The position numbers and the translations under genes are program-made. This document shows, one piece after another, positions 46,640-59,290 of a stretch of 64,000 bases of DNA; within the stretch, counting starts at the first letter, position 1; each line of letters begins with the position of its first letter. This stretch comes from Parelaphostrongylus tenuis (Eukaryota; Nematoda; Chromadorea; Rhabditida; Metastrongylidae): contig JAHQIW010007066.1 of the NCBI GenBank assembly GCA_019055375.1, forward strand, positions 1-64,000, read 5' to 3'. A model generated the notes under the pieces. It was not told the origin of the DNA. It saw only the letters and a list, made by a program, of their open reading frames with translations, and made no database searches.

Positions 46640-49200
46640 ATATGCAACATAAAAGTCTATAGCCTGTGGAATCAAATTTTGCCAAGCATTGAAGTTTAAA
46701 TTATGTAACACCCTACAGTGGTTTCAGAGTATTCTCGTAGAAGACAATGGTGAGCCTGAGAGTTCATATTAAAATGTCAGATAATGTTGCACGTATTATC
46801 GTTACAATTAGTTAAGTTTTGCGGTCGCACTGGATGGTAAGCTATCGGTAGCTAGCTTGTTCTAAAAAAGCAGATGAAAGCGAATAAATGAAAGACTGTG
46901 AAGGAGAATGCCCTTTCTGGGAAAAATTCACCAAGCATCTTCAATACGTGATTTCGGCACTGGTAATTTGAGTTACTCAATAAATGATCGGAGGACGGTT
47001 GACACTTATTTGACAAAACATTTCCTTGATGTTTTTACTCGTAGTTACGCCTAAGAAGAAACGCTCTCCTGAATGAAAAATTATGCACTTGTTCTCTAAA
47101 GCTTCACTGTTATTTCGTACACCAGCCGAAAAAACTGGAATTGTGAAAAGGGCACAAGAAGCAAAACGTTGACTGTTTGGATACTGAGGTAGTTCAAGTT
47201 GGTTCAATCTTTACATGTCTCTCCAGAAGGCATGAAACTTTTGGTGTGGTCTTTCGGAATAGTCTACAATAATTTTGAAAAAAACCTGTTAGAGATAATA
47301 AACCTAAGGTTCTGAGCCTTGCTCTTATGTAAGCGCACTTGTGATTGTTCTTCACATCGTATCCTATGATGAAAAATAACAGTGAGTATGCGAAAATGGA
47401 AATATTGTACACTATTTTACACAACCAAATCACTTTTCTGAAAATATTTTGATACAAACTTACCTGGTACAACTTCATCTACAAGTTACAGCTCAAGTCA
47501 GTTTTTTGCCTCCCCTTTCTTAATAAACTACGTTTGAACTTAGAAGGGGCTGTCTAAAGAAATCCAAAAATATTTTTTCCTCATTATTCTTCCTTTTAAG
47601 TTCATTGAACCCACCGATGATTTTTTTACTGGAAGAAAAAAGCAGTTGTAAAAACGACTTTTAGCAAGTATACTAATGAATTTTAACACTTTTTATTTTT
47701 TTGTTTCAGCCGGTCCAGTAGTAGTGTCTCCACCTATTCTAGATCATATATCTTTATTATTATTTGAGTCAACATGTCATGTGGTCTGTTAAACGGGCTG
47801 ACTTCTTGAGAACGATACACGTGTTTCCACCTTGACGGTCTCATCAGTGAAATACGAAACACGTGTATTGGGCTCTATAAGTCAGCCCATTTAACAGACT
47901 ACATGACATGTTGGCTCAAATAATTCTTACGACATATGTGAATTATGAGCGTGATCTTAAGAAAACACTCGAAACGAATGGTGTGTTATTCTTGGTCATC
48001 TGACCTCAATGGAACACACTCTTTGTTTGTGCAAGCCGCATTGAGGATAACGTAATCAGAGAAGGGTATTAATTACTCAGAGAAGGGTGAAACAACTCAT
48101 GATATGTGTGGATATGATTGAATGGCTAGTAACTGAGAAACTGTGCTGTGAGCAAACTGGATAGCATTCATCTACCGCACAAATTAGATTGAAGAGAAAG
48201 GTCTACTGCGATGAGTTTTTGCCGGAAATACGAGCCAAACCTCATAACTCTCATGGCGGACTAGCGTCTACAAAAATCACATATTTTCCTGTGGTCTATT
48301 CTAGTGCACGAGGGTTTCTTTTGGTGTGCTTTTGATTAATCGATAGTAAAGACACCACTATCCACAGAATATCAAATGTTGTCAATTTTTCTCCAACCAC
48401 ACTCACTCTGACATTCTCCACAAGCACGTATCACTTTCAGATGCACTTTTGCTTCTGTTTAGCACTTCTTTTGGATTCTCTATGTGCATAGTTCAAAACG
48501 TTTTCTCGCACCGTAACTTGAAAAGGACAATGCTTTTTGTAACAACAGTCGTTTTTTGCCTGATGCGATTGCATACGATGAATAGAGCTGTCGTAACGTG
48601 CTTTCTGAGAATCTCCTTGACATCTCTTTCTGTGCATTGAGTTTATACTGTCTGATGGGAACCTCGCCTATCTTAGAATAAATATAAACTGCATAATGAA
48701 TAGTCTTCGACTTGGTATAGCTTTATGTTGGCGTGATTAATGTTTTCTCATTGCTAATGCCTTTAAATTCGGCAGCATTCACTTTGTAGATAGTGTACTG
48801 TTATAGATGCTATAAACTATTCGGATCGTAGTGCGTCTCTTACTAAGTGTGAAAATGTGTACTCTGAGCAACTCAATAGTACCAAGGCATTTAGCGCTGG
48901 ACCACTAGAGTTCTAGAACATTTATGATTGGTACCTGAAATTACAAGAACAATGCCATCGACGAAGTGAAGGTGATGTGAATTGAGCACTTCAATGATGT
49001 CGCTTGAAATTTGAAGGTGGTAACAGTCAGTAAATTTTTCAAGATGGCGCTGCCAAGGCAATCCCTCTATTTATGTGAATGACAAAAAGTTGCAGTGACG
49101 TTTTTGTAGGAACTTATACAGCTCACAAAGAAATCAGCAACTTCAGTGAGTCTAATCACTATGCAGACATGGCCTATGAAATTGGTAGTAAGCCCCTCTG
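46640..49200. other. Spacer between PLE 1 and RTE fragment 4
   Basis: Contains the palindromic MITE at 47757-47990. The rest shows no exon with splice sites or family motif. Confidence 0.3.
47757..47990. mobile_element. Palindromic MITE (best copy of its family)
   Basis: Left arm 47757-47830 and right arm 47867-47925 are inverted (CAACATGTCATGTGGTCTGT at the left, ACATGACATGTTGGCTCAAA at the right). The outer border AAGAAAACACTCGAAACGAA at about 47960-47979 recurs inverted at the start of the copies at 38830 and 58885. Relatives: 38830-39060 and 58885-59290. Confidence 0.7.
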
Positions 49201-49209
49201 GACTGGAAA

Positions 49210-49400
49210 CATTAATCACTCACATGGTCGCAGGTTATCCAGTGTTTCGGTAATTCTGTTGAGGACTATTACAGGCAAGAGCTTATAGATAATAGAAGCG
49301 TGCAGATCAGGCGATAGTTGTCGTGCCCTGGAGGTCATTTCTTCAAAAATGCAACGTAGCATGTGAGAAGCTACGCCAGTGTTCTGAAGGTTTAGCAAAA
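49210..49400 (-). mobile_element. RTE-type fragment 4
   Basis: Minus-strand fragment with IIYKLLPVIVLNRITETLDN, preceded out of frame by NYRLICTL. This matches the NYRPICLLSVIYKL...LNRI block at the start of the RTE reverse transcriptase. It is about 190 bp with one frameshift and stands alone between PLE 1 and receptor copy D. Confidence 0.6.
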
Positions 49401-49710
49401 TTTCTTTTATAGGTCTTTAAATGACATTCTTTTTGTATACGGCGCTTTTGACTTTATGTGAAAAAAAAACCACATATCAGACCTTGAAAATAAGAACTAG
49501 TCCAATGAAAAGTCATAAACGACAATCACGGGAAAAAGAGACGAATGAAAAATGTAGTCCGGTCTACATAATTTGTGAAGACGACTCGTCCAAGTAAGTA
49601 AATATTGCAGTTATCTGTCTAGCGCGATTCCGCGCGAATATATCAAATAGCTTATCTGGAGAGAAACGTATCTCAATGAGCCTCGACTATTACCTCTCAA
49701 AACGAGTGGC

Positions 49711-49965
49711 GTAGCGTGACACAGTGGTTAGAGGTGCCCTACGACACCTCATGGTTAAAGACTCTGTTACGCATCGCAAGCTCACCAACCTTCACATCTA
49801 TCCGAAATTGGCGAATGGGCATCAGATGTATCTGAAAGGACAGCACCAGTTACATGTTGCGTACGTATGCAACTATGAGTTATTATAAAAGCCAGATGTG
49901 CAGTCAGCCACCTCTAACGTTGTTTAATAAAGTCGAATGCATGGCGCATCGCTCAGAGATCTCCA
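49711..49965 (+). mobile_element. tRNA-derived SINE copy
   Basis: Plus-strand copy. The head GACACAGTGGTTAGAGGTGC is followed by a weak B box (GTTAAAGACTCTGTT). The tail AAGTCGAATGCATGGCGCAT with CGCTCAGAGATCT matches the family tail. More diverged than the 10.5-kb copy. Confidence 0.6.
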
Positions 49966-52839
49966 GTATTTTATGATTTTTGCAATGAAGATTCATGAGG
50001 AACCAAACGCCTTTGTTTTGGCGTTGTCAACAAAGACACTTTATTAATAGTTACGTAGTTAATCAAGGCGCGAGTCACCAGAAGATCAAAGACATCAACA
50101 ATTCTAAGGTCGTTCACCATTTGAACCTACGCTAGCAATTTAATCGCGATAGTGTCACAGTCCGAAACCACAATTACTTTTGCATCAACTAATAGAACTC
50201 TTCGATCCCGTTTCCGAAAAGTTTGATGTTACACTTAAACTAGGAAGATTGTCAAGGTTGGTAATCACATATATTGTTTTAGCCTCAAACTTTCACGACG
50301 ATAGTTGTTTAAATTAATTGATATTCATATCCGCATTTTCTTTCATTATTTTACGTTTAGAGGAAGAGTTTTCTCTAGTGTCAAAGTTGATGTGAATTGG
50401 GTAGCAACTTTTCATCCTGGAAGGCCAGATGGCATCGTGCTTTGTCAATCTTTTTTTTTTACGATCAGTTTCGCCAATGAAAATTCGCATGCAAGCGACC
50501 GTGTATTAACGACACAAATGATCAACTTAGTTCGTTGAGATATAAACGGCCTAGAATGGATCTGAAATCTTAGTAACGTATTCACACTTGCTTCATCCAA
50601 TGCCTTAGAATCAAAAACACTTTCCAGGTCAGTGGAAAGAGCTTAATTATTTTACTGCATCTAATTCTTGGAGCCTATATGTAGCCTTTAAGAGTGAGCG
50701 CGGAGCCTATACACTTAGGCATTTCTTACCAGCTTCTTCCACAATGGTGGTCGAGACATTTATTTGTGGAGACGACTTCTAACCTCTTCACAACAAACTC
50801 TAATAACTTTAGAAAATGTACGCATCAAATTTGGCGCAGCAAAGCAGCAAGGTTCATATCCTTGAATACATTAGTGTCATTGATTCATGAACTAATTTTT
50901 CTTTGCGTTTTAACTTTCTTCCGTCATCCGGAATTGCCCTTCTTAGTCTCTTGAACGATCAGGATGCTATCTCCGTGAAGGAGGCCCCGGTCTGCGTCAT
51001 AGGTCGCCAAAATGACCCTCGAATTAAATGTTCAGCGATAGGCCACAATAAAAACAAAACGCTTCTGCTCTGATACTTCACGCGACAGAGTATACCACTT
51101 GGAAACCAAATCAATGTGTTGGCAGCGATTTTTTACCTGTATTATTCTCCACTTCTAAATTTCCTCAGTCAAAAATAATTTCGATACAGGATAGAAGATC
51201 CTTTATTCAATCTACTTTCAGGCTCACCAGAACTTCTAGTCCTCTAGTTACGGCAGACTACTTGGTACTAGACTTATTAGGGTGCATAGATATAAACACC
51301 AAATGTCCATTTAATCATCTCACATGATGTTTTCTGAAGTCGAAGGTATAGGGCATCTCTCAGAGCTAAATTAACTGCAGAGGATTTATCTTTTTACCTT
51401 TTTGATTTTTTAGTTCACAACAAATTAGATATCGATAGGTGGTTAAAAATTCTAGAGTGAAATTTCAACAAAATGAGAAGCTCTTCGTTATATTTGTTCA
51501 CATCTGCTCCGCTGCATTTGTTGATATACCGTTCTCGTCTGAATCCTCGTTAATTGGTTATATGTCTTTAGATCGAGAAATATCTGAAAGAAATAAATTT
51601 GGAAATGTGAAAGATGACAAATCAGAGCTTGGATATCATTGTTACCCGACATTGATAATTGCGATGGAATACTTACCACGGTAGGTTTTGTAGACGCCAT
51701 TTTCATACCAAGATAAGAAAAACGAAAGTGGAACAGAGTAACAATAAAGCTGCAAACTACATATTTCAATACAAAATTTAAACTAGCAAGGCTGTTGAGT
51801 GATACAACAGCAAGATATCTTCATGAATAAAATGACATCTGTGGCATCGTTCTGAACCTTGACAAAAAATCGCCGCTCTCTACTGCACCAGCTACGTTCG
51901 GTCCCTTAGGCACTTTCAACTTCTCTAAATTACTATGCAATAATGTTATAAAATAAAGTGCGGGTAGTGCACCTCCTAAGGTGCTCTTCAGCTCTAATCC
52001 GCACCCAAACCTCACTAGTCATTCCATTCTTCAGACAGTCGGCAAAATGGTACCAGACTTGCTCTGATGAGCTTTAGCACTAATATTATATATCGGTCGA
52101 GCATTATAAGGCATGGTATAGACCATATGTGTGTTCATTCCTCCTAAGTATGCTCTATGAAGTCGAATGAAGAGTGTATCCTTTGAAGGCTGATCATTGC
52201 TGAGAAGTGAGCCTTTCATCTTATGAAGCACAACAAGCACCTAAAATACCAAGTAGTGCTGCAAAGATGAATGTAAAAAAGCCTTTAACTACTTGAGTTT
52301 TTGGATGAAAAATCCTACTTAGAATGCTAAAGTCAGTAACAAAAACAAGGCGTTGTAGCACGGTGAATTGAAGATTTCCAAGACAACTCATGAAAACGCA
52401 GGAGTTAAGAACTTCAACCCATGGTTTCAGGTACATTCACGCTGGATAATCTGTATCTTTCTTTATAAATTGAACGACGGTATTTAAGCATATGGGGATT
52501 TAAAAAAGACTATCGTACTATAGAGCTTACCCATCCACTGCAAAACACAGCTCCCACAAAAATGTGCCAGTGAGAAAGACAGCCCAATGATTTGCAAATA
52601 GCGGACGGATGCAGTGAGCGCTAACATGCTCAAAAATAAATAACGAGTTTTCACTCAACACCTGTAACCAATACGATGCATTACTAACATAAATCGCTCA
52701 CGAGAATCTTACAAAAATTTATCAGACAACCCATGCTTGACTGAGCGTTTACCTGCTTGAACAAGCGGATTTCCATCTTTTGTCTTTTTCGATGGGCGGC
52801 ATTTGTGTGAATACTACTACCGAATTTATGAGACTGCAC

Positions 52840-54080
52840 GCTCTTAAATCATTAAATTTATTATTTTTTTTGCACGGAATGTTATGTCATACTCGTCAGT
52901 CTAAATAAGTGAACAACAGAAATCTTATGATACATGCACGTTCACTAGAAAAAAAAACTGATTGTACGGATAAGAAACATAAGAAACCACGTCATTAATT
53001 TGGTTATGAACCGAGGACGCCACCCATCTCACACTCTCAACGATGCCGGAGAAGAATTGTAACACTATGATCAGTATGAGTTCAGTCATAAACATCGATT
53101 ATTTTGATAAACTCATAGCCTAGATCAAACGCTTGAGGTTGAAATGATGTGGATTGAGTTTTACAGTCTTCGCTATTTACTCAGTAACATCAAGCATTGA
53201 AAAAGACGACATCAAAAAGCTTAATATGGCATTAAAAATCCAACAAGAAAGACCAAACATTATTTCGGTATTTGTACAAAATATTATGTGAAAAATATCC
53301 GTTGCTAATGAGAAATTTCTCATGACCTTAATGAGGGCATTCGCACGCCGTAGATTGAAAAGAAGCAGTTTGAAGCTACATTTTTTCTTCGACTGCTATG
53401 AAAAAGGCAAAGTTGCGTTGCAGAAGAATTTTTTGAGCTTTACCAGCCAATACAAGTTCACACTTTCGACATATACACTGCTTCCAGCCTTTCTAACGCT
53501 GATTACCGTTTTTCTTAGATTTCTCTGCCATGTTTGACAAAAACTTATCACGCTTACAGTTATGTATAGTCAATTCTACTAGTTACAAACACATTCATAA
53601 AGGTGTCACTGCAGGCTCAGAGTTAAAGACCAAGATTTCATGTCACATTTGGATTCACGAATCAAGATAAAATGAACCGAGTGAAGTGTTTTCCGAACAT
53701 ATCACTACGACCAGGGTCATTCATGGAAACTCACAGCTCAACAAGCCGCATTGCCAACGATAGACGAGAGAATATCAAATGAAAAGTACCCCTGAAATAT
53801 CCACATTATGGTAGATTGGATGTTTTGCCCTACCTATACACCGCTGTCTTAAAACTCCACACGAACCGAGCATTGTTACCAATGTGCGAAACTTCTATTA
53901 TTCGCGTAAAAGTAAAGAACCGTGGAGCTTAAAAGTAGAATTATGACATCCTCTACAAGAAGGTGCATATTTGAATGAACAGTTGGCTCTGAAAAGATGC
54001 CGCCGTGGAAAACATTGGCGCGTAATGCGATCCAATTATCCGATAATTTGGCGTTCTCGTTAACAAAAGTGAAAGGCACA
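52840..54080. other. Intron 4 of receptor copy D, left part, nothing recognised
   Basis: AT-rich DNA between exon 5 of copy D and RTE fragment 5. The short ORF at 53322-53537 has no motif. Confidence 0.3.
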
Positions 54081-54089
54081 AAGCTACAG

Positions 54090-54370
54090 AGAGGCGCTTG
54101 ACTACAAAAAAAAACTTGAACAGTGCGTCAACTCAAAATCTTGCGTAGAGCAAACTCGCGTGAAACTTGCATAGCATTGCAGAAACATGATAAACGAGGA
54201 TCACGGAAGCACGAAAGAGCAGTTAAGGCCGGGATCAAGTACTGAAACAACCACTAGCAAAGTCCATAAAAAGCTTTGCCAATTGAGAAACCAGAAAATC
54301 TCGCTCCAACGTATGGACGGGACAGCACACTTGCAAAGCTACTGACAAAACCAAGACTTTCATCTCTTCA
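54090..54370 (+). mobile_element. RTE-type fragment 5 (weak)
   Basis: Eroded plus-strand segment. RETCIALQKHDKRGSRKHER at 54160-54220 resembles the charged linker of the RTE at 27.75 kb. The DNA at 54272-54315 (TGCCAATTGAGAAACCAGAA, then CTCCAACG) matches 3410-3455 of RTE fragment 1. It lies just outside the left arm of the inverted repeat around PLE 2. Confidence 0.4.
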
Positions 54371-54464
54371 ATAACTATGTCCTTCCGCCATTATATAAAA
54401 TAATGGAAATAGATTTGCTGCGAGACTGATTTACCGTTCCTAATCTGACCTTCTGCTTTGTCAG

Positions 54465-54600
54465 ATGATGAGCCTTTGCCATGTGACATGATAGAAGAAT
54501 CGTTGGATCGGAAAGGCTTGCAAGAGGACAATCAGCATCTTTCCTGTTTATAGTACAAAACATCAGCCAACAGATGTTTCCTTTGGCTGATGTTTTGAAC
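54465..54600 (+). repeat. Left arm of 135-bp inverted repeat around PLE 2
   Basis: The segment from about 54470 to 54590 is repeated in inverted orientation at 56660-56800 with very few differences. The shared core includes GACATGATAGAAGAATCGTT, GGACAATCA and CTTTCCTGTTTATAGTACAA. Each arm ends in a small hairpin (AAAACATCAGCCAA ... TTGGCTGATGTTTT). The arms enclose the inverted PLE fragment and PLE 2. Confidence 0.8.
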
Positions 54601-54609
54601 AGATGCTTC

Positions 54610-54905
54610 CTTAGGCTGATGAAGGATTGTGACAGTCACATCAAAATCGTTGTTGTTGTATTTTTGTAAGCCTATGTAAGCCTAAAGGTTTCGTTTTATC
54701 TATTTTTGATTTACTATCCAGATGTTCTTTTATGCGGATGTAAAGTGATCTACCCGTTTCGCCTTCCCCACATGTTTTACATGTTAGTAAATAAATTGTG
54801 CCCGACCTCATACAATCCCCCTCTTTTCCGTTAGGGCAGATCATACAGTTTTTGGTGTTGCACAATCGATCATAAAGTCTATTGCGGATCAGCGGATAGA
54901 ATAAC
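54610..54905 (-). mobile_element. Inverted PLE fragment (GIY-YIG end)
   Basis: The minus strand encodes the C-terminal part of a PLE: NTKNCMICPNGKEGDCM, SGTIYLLTCKTCG, GETGRSLYIRIKEH. It is nearly identical to the same part of PLE 2 at 55870-56160 but inverted, and it abuts the 5' end of PLE 2 at about 54906. The YIG tripeptide is deleted (CGEGETGR). The pair forms an inverted-repeat structure, an arrangement often reported for Penelope elements. Confidence 0.85.
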
Positions 54906-56290
54906 GTGGTTTCTAAAGCTTATTTTTAGTCAGGTGCTCAAATTCATACCAGCCCATCTACCCAATACCCAAATGTTCCTAGATCATCTACGTTGCGCGA
55001 AACTTAACAACTCGCACGTAATGGAGTTATCTGATGTTACCTCACTCTATGCAAACGTATCAAATGACTCTGCAAAGCAAGCCATTTTCGAACTTTTAAC
55101 TGAAAATGAACCAAAATTAAATTTTTATGGCTTCACATTTCAAAAACTAATGACCCTCCGAAAACAATGTCTTAGCTGTTCAATCTTTCGGTGGTCGGGA
55201 AAATACTTTACACAACTCAGGGGGCTACCCATGGGTCAACGTTTAACACCTAGCCTTGCCATCGCTTTTATATATAGGTGGAAGCTCCAGTTCTCGTTCA
55301 CCGCCCATTGCTCTACTGCCGGTATATAGACGATTGCTTCATTGTCTGTTTTACACAAGAGGAGATGGACAAATGTTTTGAAGTCTTGAACGGGCAGTCA
55401 GAGCACATAAAATTTACGCGGAAAGTCCAAACGGGAGCTGGCTTCCATTCTTGAACATCCAAGTAAAGCTTGTGGATAGTGGCTATAGTTCAAAATGGTA
55501 CGAAAACCAAGTAACAAAAACATTTTGGTCAATCACATTTCCTCTCATCCTTCACACATGAAAAAATTGCTAATTAAAAACATGTTTCGAATGGCTGAAG
55601 TGTGTGCACAGGAAAGAGGAAAGGAACGAATCATTAGACTTGGCACAAAAAATTGCCATATCCAACGGTTACAAAACATCTGCTACTTGGGAATATTCAA
55701 AAAGTGGAATTAGGTCTCGAAAGAACAATACTCCGCACCTGAATAAAGTTCCCTTCAAACTGCCATTTATATCAAACGAAATTAGTAGCGCGCTTAAAAG
55801 GTGCCTAAAAAGATGCGGTCTTGAAAATTCCGTGGTAGTTATTGAAGTACCACCTCCCACCCTACGCCATCAGCTGATCGGCAATAGACATTATGATCAA
55901 TTGTGCAGCACCAAAAACTGTATGATCTGCCCTAACGGAAAAGAGGGAGATTGTATGAAATCGGGCACAATTTATTTGCTAACATGTAAAAAATGCGGGG
56001 AAGAATATATAGGCGAAACGGGAAGACCACTTTTCATCCGCATAAAAGAACATCGAGATAGTAAATCTAAAATAGATAAAACTAAACCTTTAGATTTACA
56101 TAGGGCACAAAAACATAACAACAACGATTTTGATGTGACCGTCACAATCCTAGCGCAGGAATCAAAAACATCCACGCGCAAGACTTATGAGGCATTTTAG
56201 ATAAACGCCCAAAATCACGAATTGAACCGGAAGGGCGAGTGCGTCACCATCACGGGAGATCTCGCGCCCTTTCTTCGTTTGATCTTCTAA
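54906..56290 (+). mobile_element. Penelope-like element 2, decayed RT plus GIY-YIG
   Basis: Second PLE, about 1.4 kb, on the plus strand inside intron 4 of receptor copy D. Recognisable in order: FIPAHLPNTQMFLDHLR, SDVTSLYANV (motif A), FRWSGKYFTQLRGLPMGQ, YIDDCFIVCFTQEEM (motif C, about 55322), LPFLNIQVKL, KPSNKNILVNHISSHPSH, CMICPNGKEGDC, and the GIY-YIG domain (SGTIYLLTC, EEYIGETGRPLFIRI, TYEAF). It needs at least three frame changes (about 55275, 55425-55440, about 55605), and a TAG replaces the Trp codon expected after EAF (56198-56200). The final codons read LRLIF then TAA at 56288-56290, matching the end of PLE 1. It lacks the N-terminal RT part. The GIY-YIG catalytic Tyr is kept here, unlike in PLE 1. 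It is clearly non-functional as it stands. Confidence 0.9.
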
Positions 56291-56358
56291 CTTGACCTAG
56301 GCAGCATATAAATAAGACCATCCGAATCATTCAAATAGACTAATACTACATGCACCCA

Positions 56359-56393
56359 GACTCTGAAGAAGGCGGGTCGTCGAAACGTCAGCC
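56359..56393 (+). ncRNA. Hammerhead-ribozyme-like motif 3' of PLE 2
   Basis: This 35-nt block has the same architecture as the motif at 44066-44100: GACU, CUGAAGA, A, stem II GGC...GUC (with a G-U pair), GAAAC, GUC, AGCC. It lies 69 nt after the PLE 2 stop codon in the sense orientation. Stem I keeps three of four pairs. The core residues are intact. Shared length and position relative to the PLE stop support a real component of the element. Confidence 0.55.
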
Positions 56394-56654
56394 AAACTTC
56401 TACTACTAATTTACCAACCCCGCGTCAGCTAATCAAGATAAGTTTTTTTTGATTTTCATATAACCAAGAAATTGCTTTGTCCTAGGAAGCTGATATCATT
56501 GACATATAAGATCGAATTGAGTATGGTTACAATCCCTTCAAATCTATCTCCTGCCACTCCCAAAATCTCATTTAAGTACTGAAAGAGAAACTATCAAAGC
56601 GAAGTCAATGGTTAAAGGCTGTACTATCTTCACTTCGTCAATGGCATGATTTTT

Positions 56655-56800
56655 ATAGCACAAAACATTAGCCAATGGAAACAGATGTTTCCTTTGGCTG
56701 ATGTTTTGTACTATAAACAGGAAAGATGATGATTGTCCTCTTGCAAGCTTTTCCGATCCAACGATTCTTCTATCATGTCACATGCCAAAGGCTGATCATT
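56655..56800 (-). repeat. Right arm of 135-bp inverted repeat around PLE 2
   Basis: Inverted copy of 54465-54600. The internal hairpin AAAACATTAGCCAA ... TTGGCTGATGTTTT at 56665-56710 is itself palindromic and MITE-like. The arm may be the real border of the composite insertion in intron 4 of receptor copy D, or an older foldback element that the PLE invaded. Confidence 0.8.
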
Positions 56801-58079
56801 GCGTAACGCGAATGAAAGTCTACTTAGCGTTATTGTAACACGCAAATCTACGTCGTTGCTGAGAATACCGCTCATCCCTCGAACGACAAAAAAAACCAAA
56901 GTTTTGATATTTCAAATAAATAGAAATGAGAAACGCCACTCTACATGCCAAACTACTGAAGACTAAGTGGCCGAGCAGGTGGCGAGTTTAGCGGCAACTA
57001 TTGGACAAAAATCGCTTTAGATTGGATTCTTTGTAGATGTCTAACCCATAACAGAAGCTCCACCGAATCAAAGGTTTGAATTTTTTTTTCCATGAAAAGA
57101 CCAGAAAAAGGTTATGACGCTCAATGGTTTTTATAGTGGGGCGAGCCCATTGAGGCGCTATACCACGTGAAGTATAAAAGTATAGCTTTTAAGGTGCTCG
57201 CTGAAGTCATTTGACGATCGAAGCGTGGTCACTGATTTGCGTCATGATATGATATTGAGGCGGTAGAGCTGACAGACCGAATATCGATTCTTACTTACTA
57301 CCTAAATAATTTTCTTGTGACACTGTATGATCTGAAGTATAACCAAAAGATTGTTGAGATACGAGTAAAACTTGGGGCTTAGTGAATGTACAACGGGCAT
57401 AGACAGAAAGTATTTTTTGAAAACGCGTATATCCCGCCTTTCGGATCGAAACATGACTAAAGAAAAGTCAAAGAAATCTTCTTCATGGTGTGAAGCGAAA
57501 GCGACAGTTTTCGGATAGACAAGTGGCTGTACGGGTCCACCACACATGCATCAGATCTCAAGATTTGCTCGTATCTAATAGCTTCGGTTGTTTCACTAAA
57601 CAAAGTTCAACTCAATTCAAACGGTCACTAGAACTAACTGATTGAGTACTAGTCATGCGTTTCACTCTCAGACAGATTAATGTGATGCAGTCGAGTAGAG
57701 AAATCACGACCAAAACGCCCATTTTGCTATAAAACTCTACGAAGCGGTGCATGATATGGCCGCACGTTGTATCGGGGAAGCTCCACGTCCACTTCACCGT
57801 ATCGAATGAGAGAAAACAGCTCCAGGCTGAAAGACGAATAATATTAAAAGTAAAAGAACAGTCTAAGTTCTGTCCAAACATGACACTATAAGATGTTCAA
57901 ATTTGAGATTCACATGATCCATAACTCAGGAAAACTATTTGCGATGCAGCACAGTTTGTTATGGAATATTCTCATATGCGCTCAATTTATTTTGTGTGGA
58001 AGACGCTCAATCACTGGAAGTGGTTAAATTATTTGTATGATTGTATTATTTGTATTATCTTTTCTGAAGGTATGATACG

Positions 58080-58235
58080 TTTGATGCAGTGGTTAGGGGT
58101 GTTCTGTGATACTCCTGATGTTGTTGCCTGACAGTTAAGGCTATCCAAGCCCTCCATTACCCCAGTGTTGGTAAAATGACACCAAACCTATTTAGAAGGT
58201 TTACCCTTTGGCTTTCTCGCGAGCTCATCAGTACC
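58080..58235 (+). mobile_element. SINE head fragment
   Basis: Head of the tRNA-derived SINE family: GATGCAGTGGTTAGGGGTGT, then a body segment with AAGCCCTCCATTACCCCAG corresponding to the AAGCCATCCATCCCTCTGG block. The tail is lost. Confidence 0.45.
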
Positions 58236-58884
58236 GCCTGATTATTCGTATTATCTTTTTCCACCTAATTATTCGTAGTATCTATTCGTATCTGCTTTTC
58301 TTTTCAGCTCTGCACCCGATGGTAGTGGCATCGAAGAAGTATTATTTGTTGTCAAATGAAGAGGTCACGTGACACGGCGTTCTTTAAGAGTGATTGATTG
58401 TCGCTTACACGGCTTACGACCGCTATGGAACATACGAAACAACACCTTTCAATCAACTATCTTAAGATCTCATTTAGAAATACAGTATAACCCAATAGAT
58501 TGTTTGTGAAAAGACCGAAACGTACGTCTATCACTACAGGGGATTTCTGAAATGCTTAAAACATTCTATTAGTTATACTGAATTTTTTTAACGAGGTCTC
58601 AAGGTAGCTGACATAAAGCTATCGTCTGGAAAGATAAAATGATTCGACACCATGTATATGCCTCCGCAAATTTCGTTTAATTGGACACTCATAAAATCTA
58701 TGTCGTCTGATCAACTGAATCAATAATGTATTTCTCAGGAAATGACCAACTCTGGACGCTTTACTCTTTGATCGTATATGCCCCTATCTACTGTTATGTC
58801 TGTGGATCTGTACACTTTTGATTACTGCGAATCTGAATAACGGCAAAACTGAACGAGCACGAGCTTCGAAATAAATATATTTGT

Positions 58885-59290
58885 CTTTCGTTTCGAGTGT
58901 TTTCTTAAGACCACAGCTCATATTTCAACATGCCTAGAAATTAATCTTCAAGCCACACATGTCAGTGGCTATCAAAGAGGACTGACTTATAGAGTCCGTC
59001 GAGTGTACAGCGCTATGTGTTCGATGATGGTTTCACTGGACAAAGAGTGTAAAACGTTCGTCGTCGCTAACTCTTAGTGTGGGAACTGGAGCACCCACAC
59101 AAGATTGGCCAAAGGCGAGAAAGGGTAACTGCCCGACTGACGAGACCTGAAGATCGAAACACGTGTAGCGGGCTCTATAATAAGTCAGCCCTCTTTGATA
59201 GACCACTGACATGCGTGGCTCGAAAAAATAATTACCAGGCATATCAAATATATTTACTTTGCCTCGATGTATTTGTAGTCCTCATAGTCG
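58885..59290. mobile_element. Palindromic MITE, long copy
   Basis: Begins TTTCGAGTGTTTTCTTAAGA. The left arm (58950-59010: CACACATGTCAGTGGCTATC, GACTGACTTATAGAG) is inverted at 59165-59225 (CTCTATAATAAGTCAGCC, CACTGACATGCGTGG). The 150-bp centre holds overlapping ORFs on both strands that I do not regard as genes. Confidence 0.6.

Noticed and set aside
52221..52436. 71-codon hydrophobic ORF considered as a C-terminal receptor exon
   Set aside because: It lies in the intron between exons 6 and 7 of copy D and has no counterpart in copies B and C.
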